In this document: one piece after another, positions 63,925 to 64,000 of the stretch
Numbering within the stretch: the first letter of the stretch is position 1
Layout of the letters: each line of letters begins with the position of its first letter
Assembly: GCF_947495675.1 (NCBI RefSeq)
Contig: NZ_CANLZX010000021.1
Span: forward strand, 1 to 64,000
Length of the DNA: 64,000 nt
Source of the DNA: an uncultured Algibacter sp.
GTDB lineage: Bacteria > Bacteroidota > Bacteroidia > Flavobacteriales > Flavobacteriaceae
Direction: 5' to 3'
Position numbers and translations under genes: made by a program
Notes under the pieces: model-generated
Database searches by the model: none
Seen by the model: the letters and a program-made list of their open reading frames with translations, nothing else
What the model was told of the DNA's origin: nothing

Positions 63925-64000
63925 ATGAAAGTTGTAATATATATTATTAAAAAGTTGAAATTAAAACGAATCATATTTTACAAAAAAAACCGTCATTTAA
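63925..64000 (+). CDS. Start of a gene cut by the window end
   Basis: An ATG at 63925 opens a frame that stays open to the window end (25 codons, MKVVIYIIKK then a basic KLKLKRIIFYKKN stretch). The N-terminus alone is not enough to name the product. In loci of this kind an acetyltransferase or another sugar-modifying enzyme often follows the PglC-like gene. Confidence 0.4.
   Translation, partial: MKVVIYIIKKLKLKRIIFYKKNRHL

Noticed and set aside
1-64000. tRNA, rRNA, CRISPR, transposase or phage integrase genes
   Set aside because: None of the motifs or repeat patterns of these elements was seen; the locus looks mobile by its gene content, but no mobility gene is present in the window.

Overview
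The window is strongly AT-rich DNA from a member of the Bacteroidetes, most likely the family Flavobacteriaceae. This rests on a PorX-type regulator of the type IX secretion system, an LpxC-FabZ fusion, a TonB-receptor-like outer membrane protein with a carboxypeptidase-regulatory N-terminus, and promoter elements of the TAnnTTTG kind. No rRNA, tRNA, CRISPR array, insertion sequence or phage gene was seen.

Bases 1-22,207 are mostly core genes. A minus-strand block carries a prohibitin-like protein, a VWA-like membrane protein, fabG, sucD, an LpxD paralogue, efp, lpxA, lpxC/fabZ, lpxD and an HD-domain protein. A mostly plus-strand block follows with porX, tsaE, a tiny secreted peptide overlapping a membrane protein gene, alanine dehydrogenase, a DUF4258 protein, proline dehydrogenase (minus strand) and aroB. 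Two polysaccharide genes, a sugar-phosphate transferase and a soluble 4,6-dehydratase, sit among these core genes.

Bases 22,276-64,000 are a large surface-polysaccharide locus. A minus-strand unit (28,605 to 22,276) holds an aminotransferase, a membrane CapD-type dehydratase, a Wza-like export lipoprotein and a Wzc-like tyrosine autokinase. Next on the minus strand come an MBOAT/SGNH acetylation pair and a secreted lipoprotein resembling family 1 pectate lyases. The plus-strand unit (34,369 to 56,612) makes UDP-uronic acids (UDP-glucuronate 4-epimerase, UDP-HexNAc 4-epimerase, UDP-glucose dehydrogenase, UDP-HexNAc dehydrogenase). It continues with a second MBOAT pair, a flippase, a polymerase, four GT4 glycosyltransferases, a hexapeptide acetyltransferase, two AsnB-type amidotransferases and a third MBOAT/SGNH pair. 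A minus-strand tail carries a GT2 enzyme and a compact five-gene cassette (SDR, SMP-30-like, GT2 fusion, ATP-grasp, KduD-like SDR) that looks like an uncommon sugar-modification module. A PglC-like sugar transferase and the start of another gene close the window.

Taken together, the genes suggest a Wzx/Wzy-type, uronic-acid-rich, probably amidated and multiply O-acetylated polysaccharide exported through Wza/Wzc, with its own lyase. Non-coding points of note are a decayed duplicate of the UDP-HexNAc epimerase leader and 5' end, a 19-bp element shared by two distant promoters in the same orientation, and several perfect inverted repeats in intergenic leaders.
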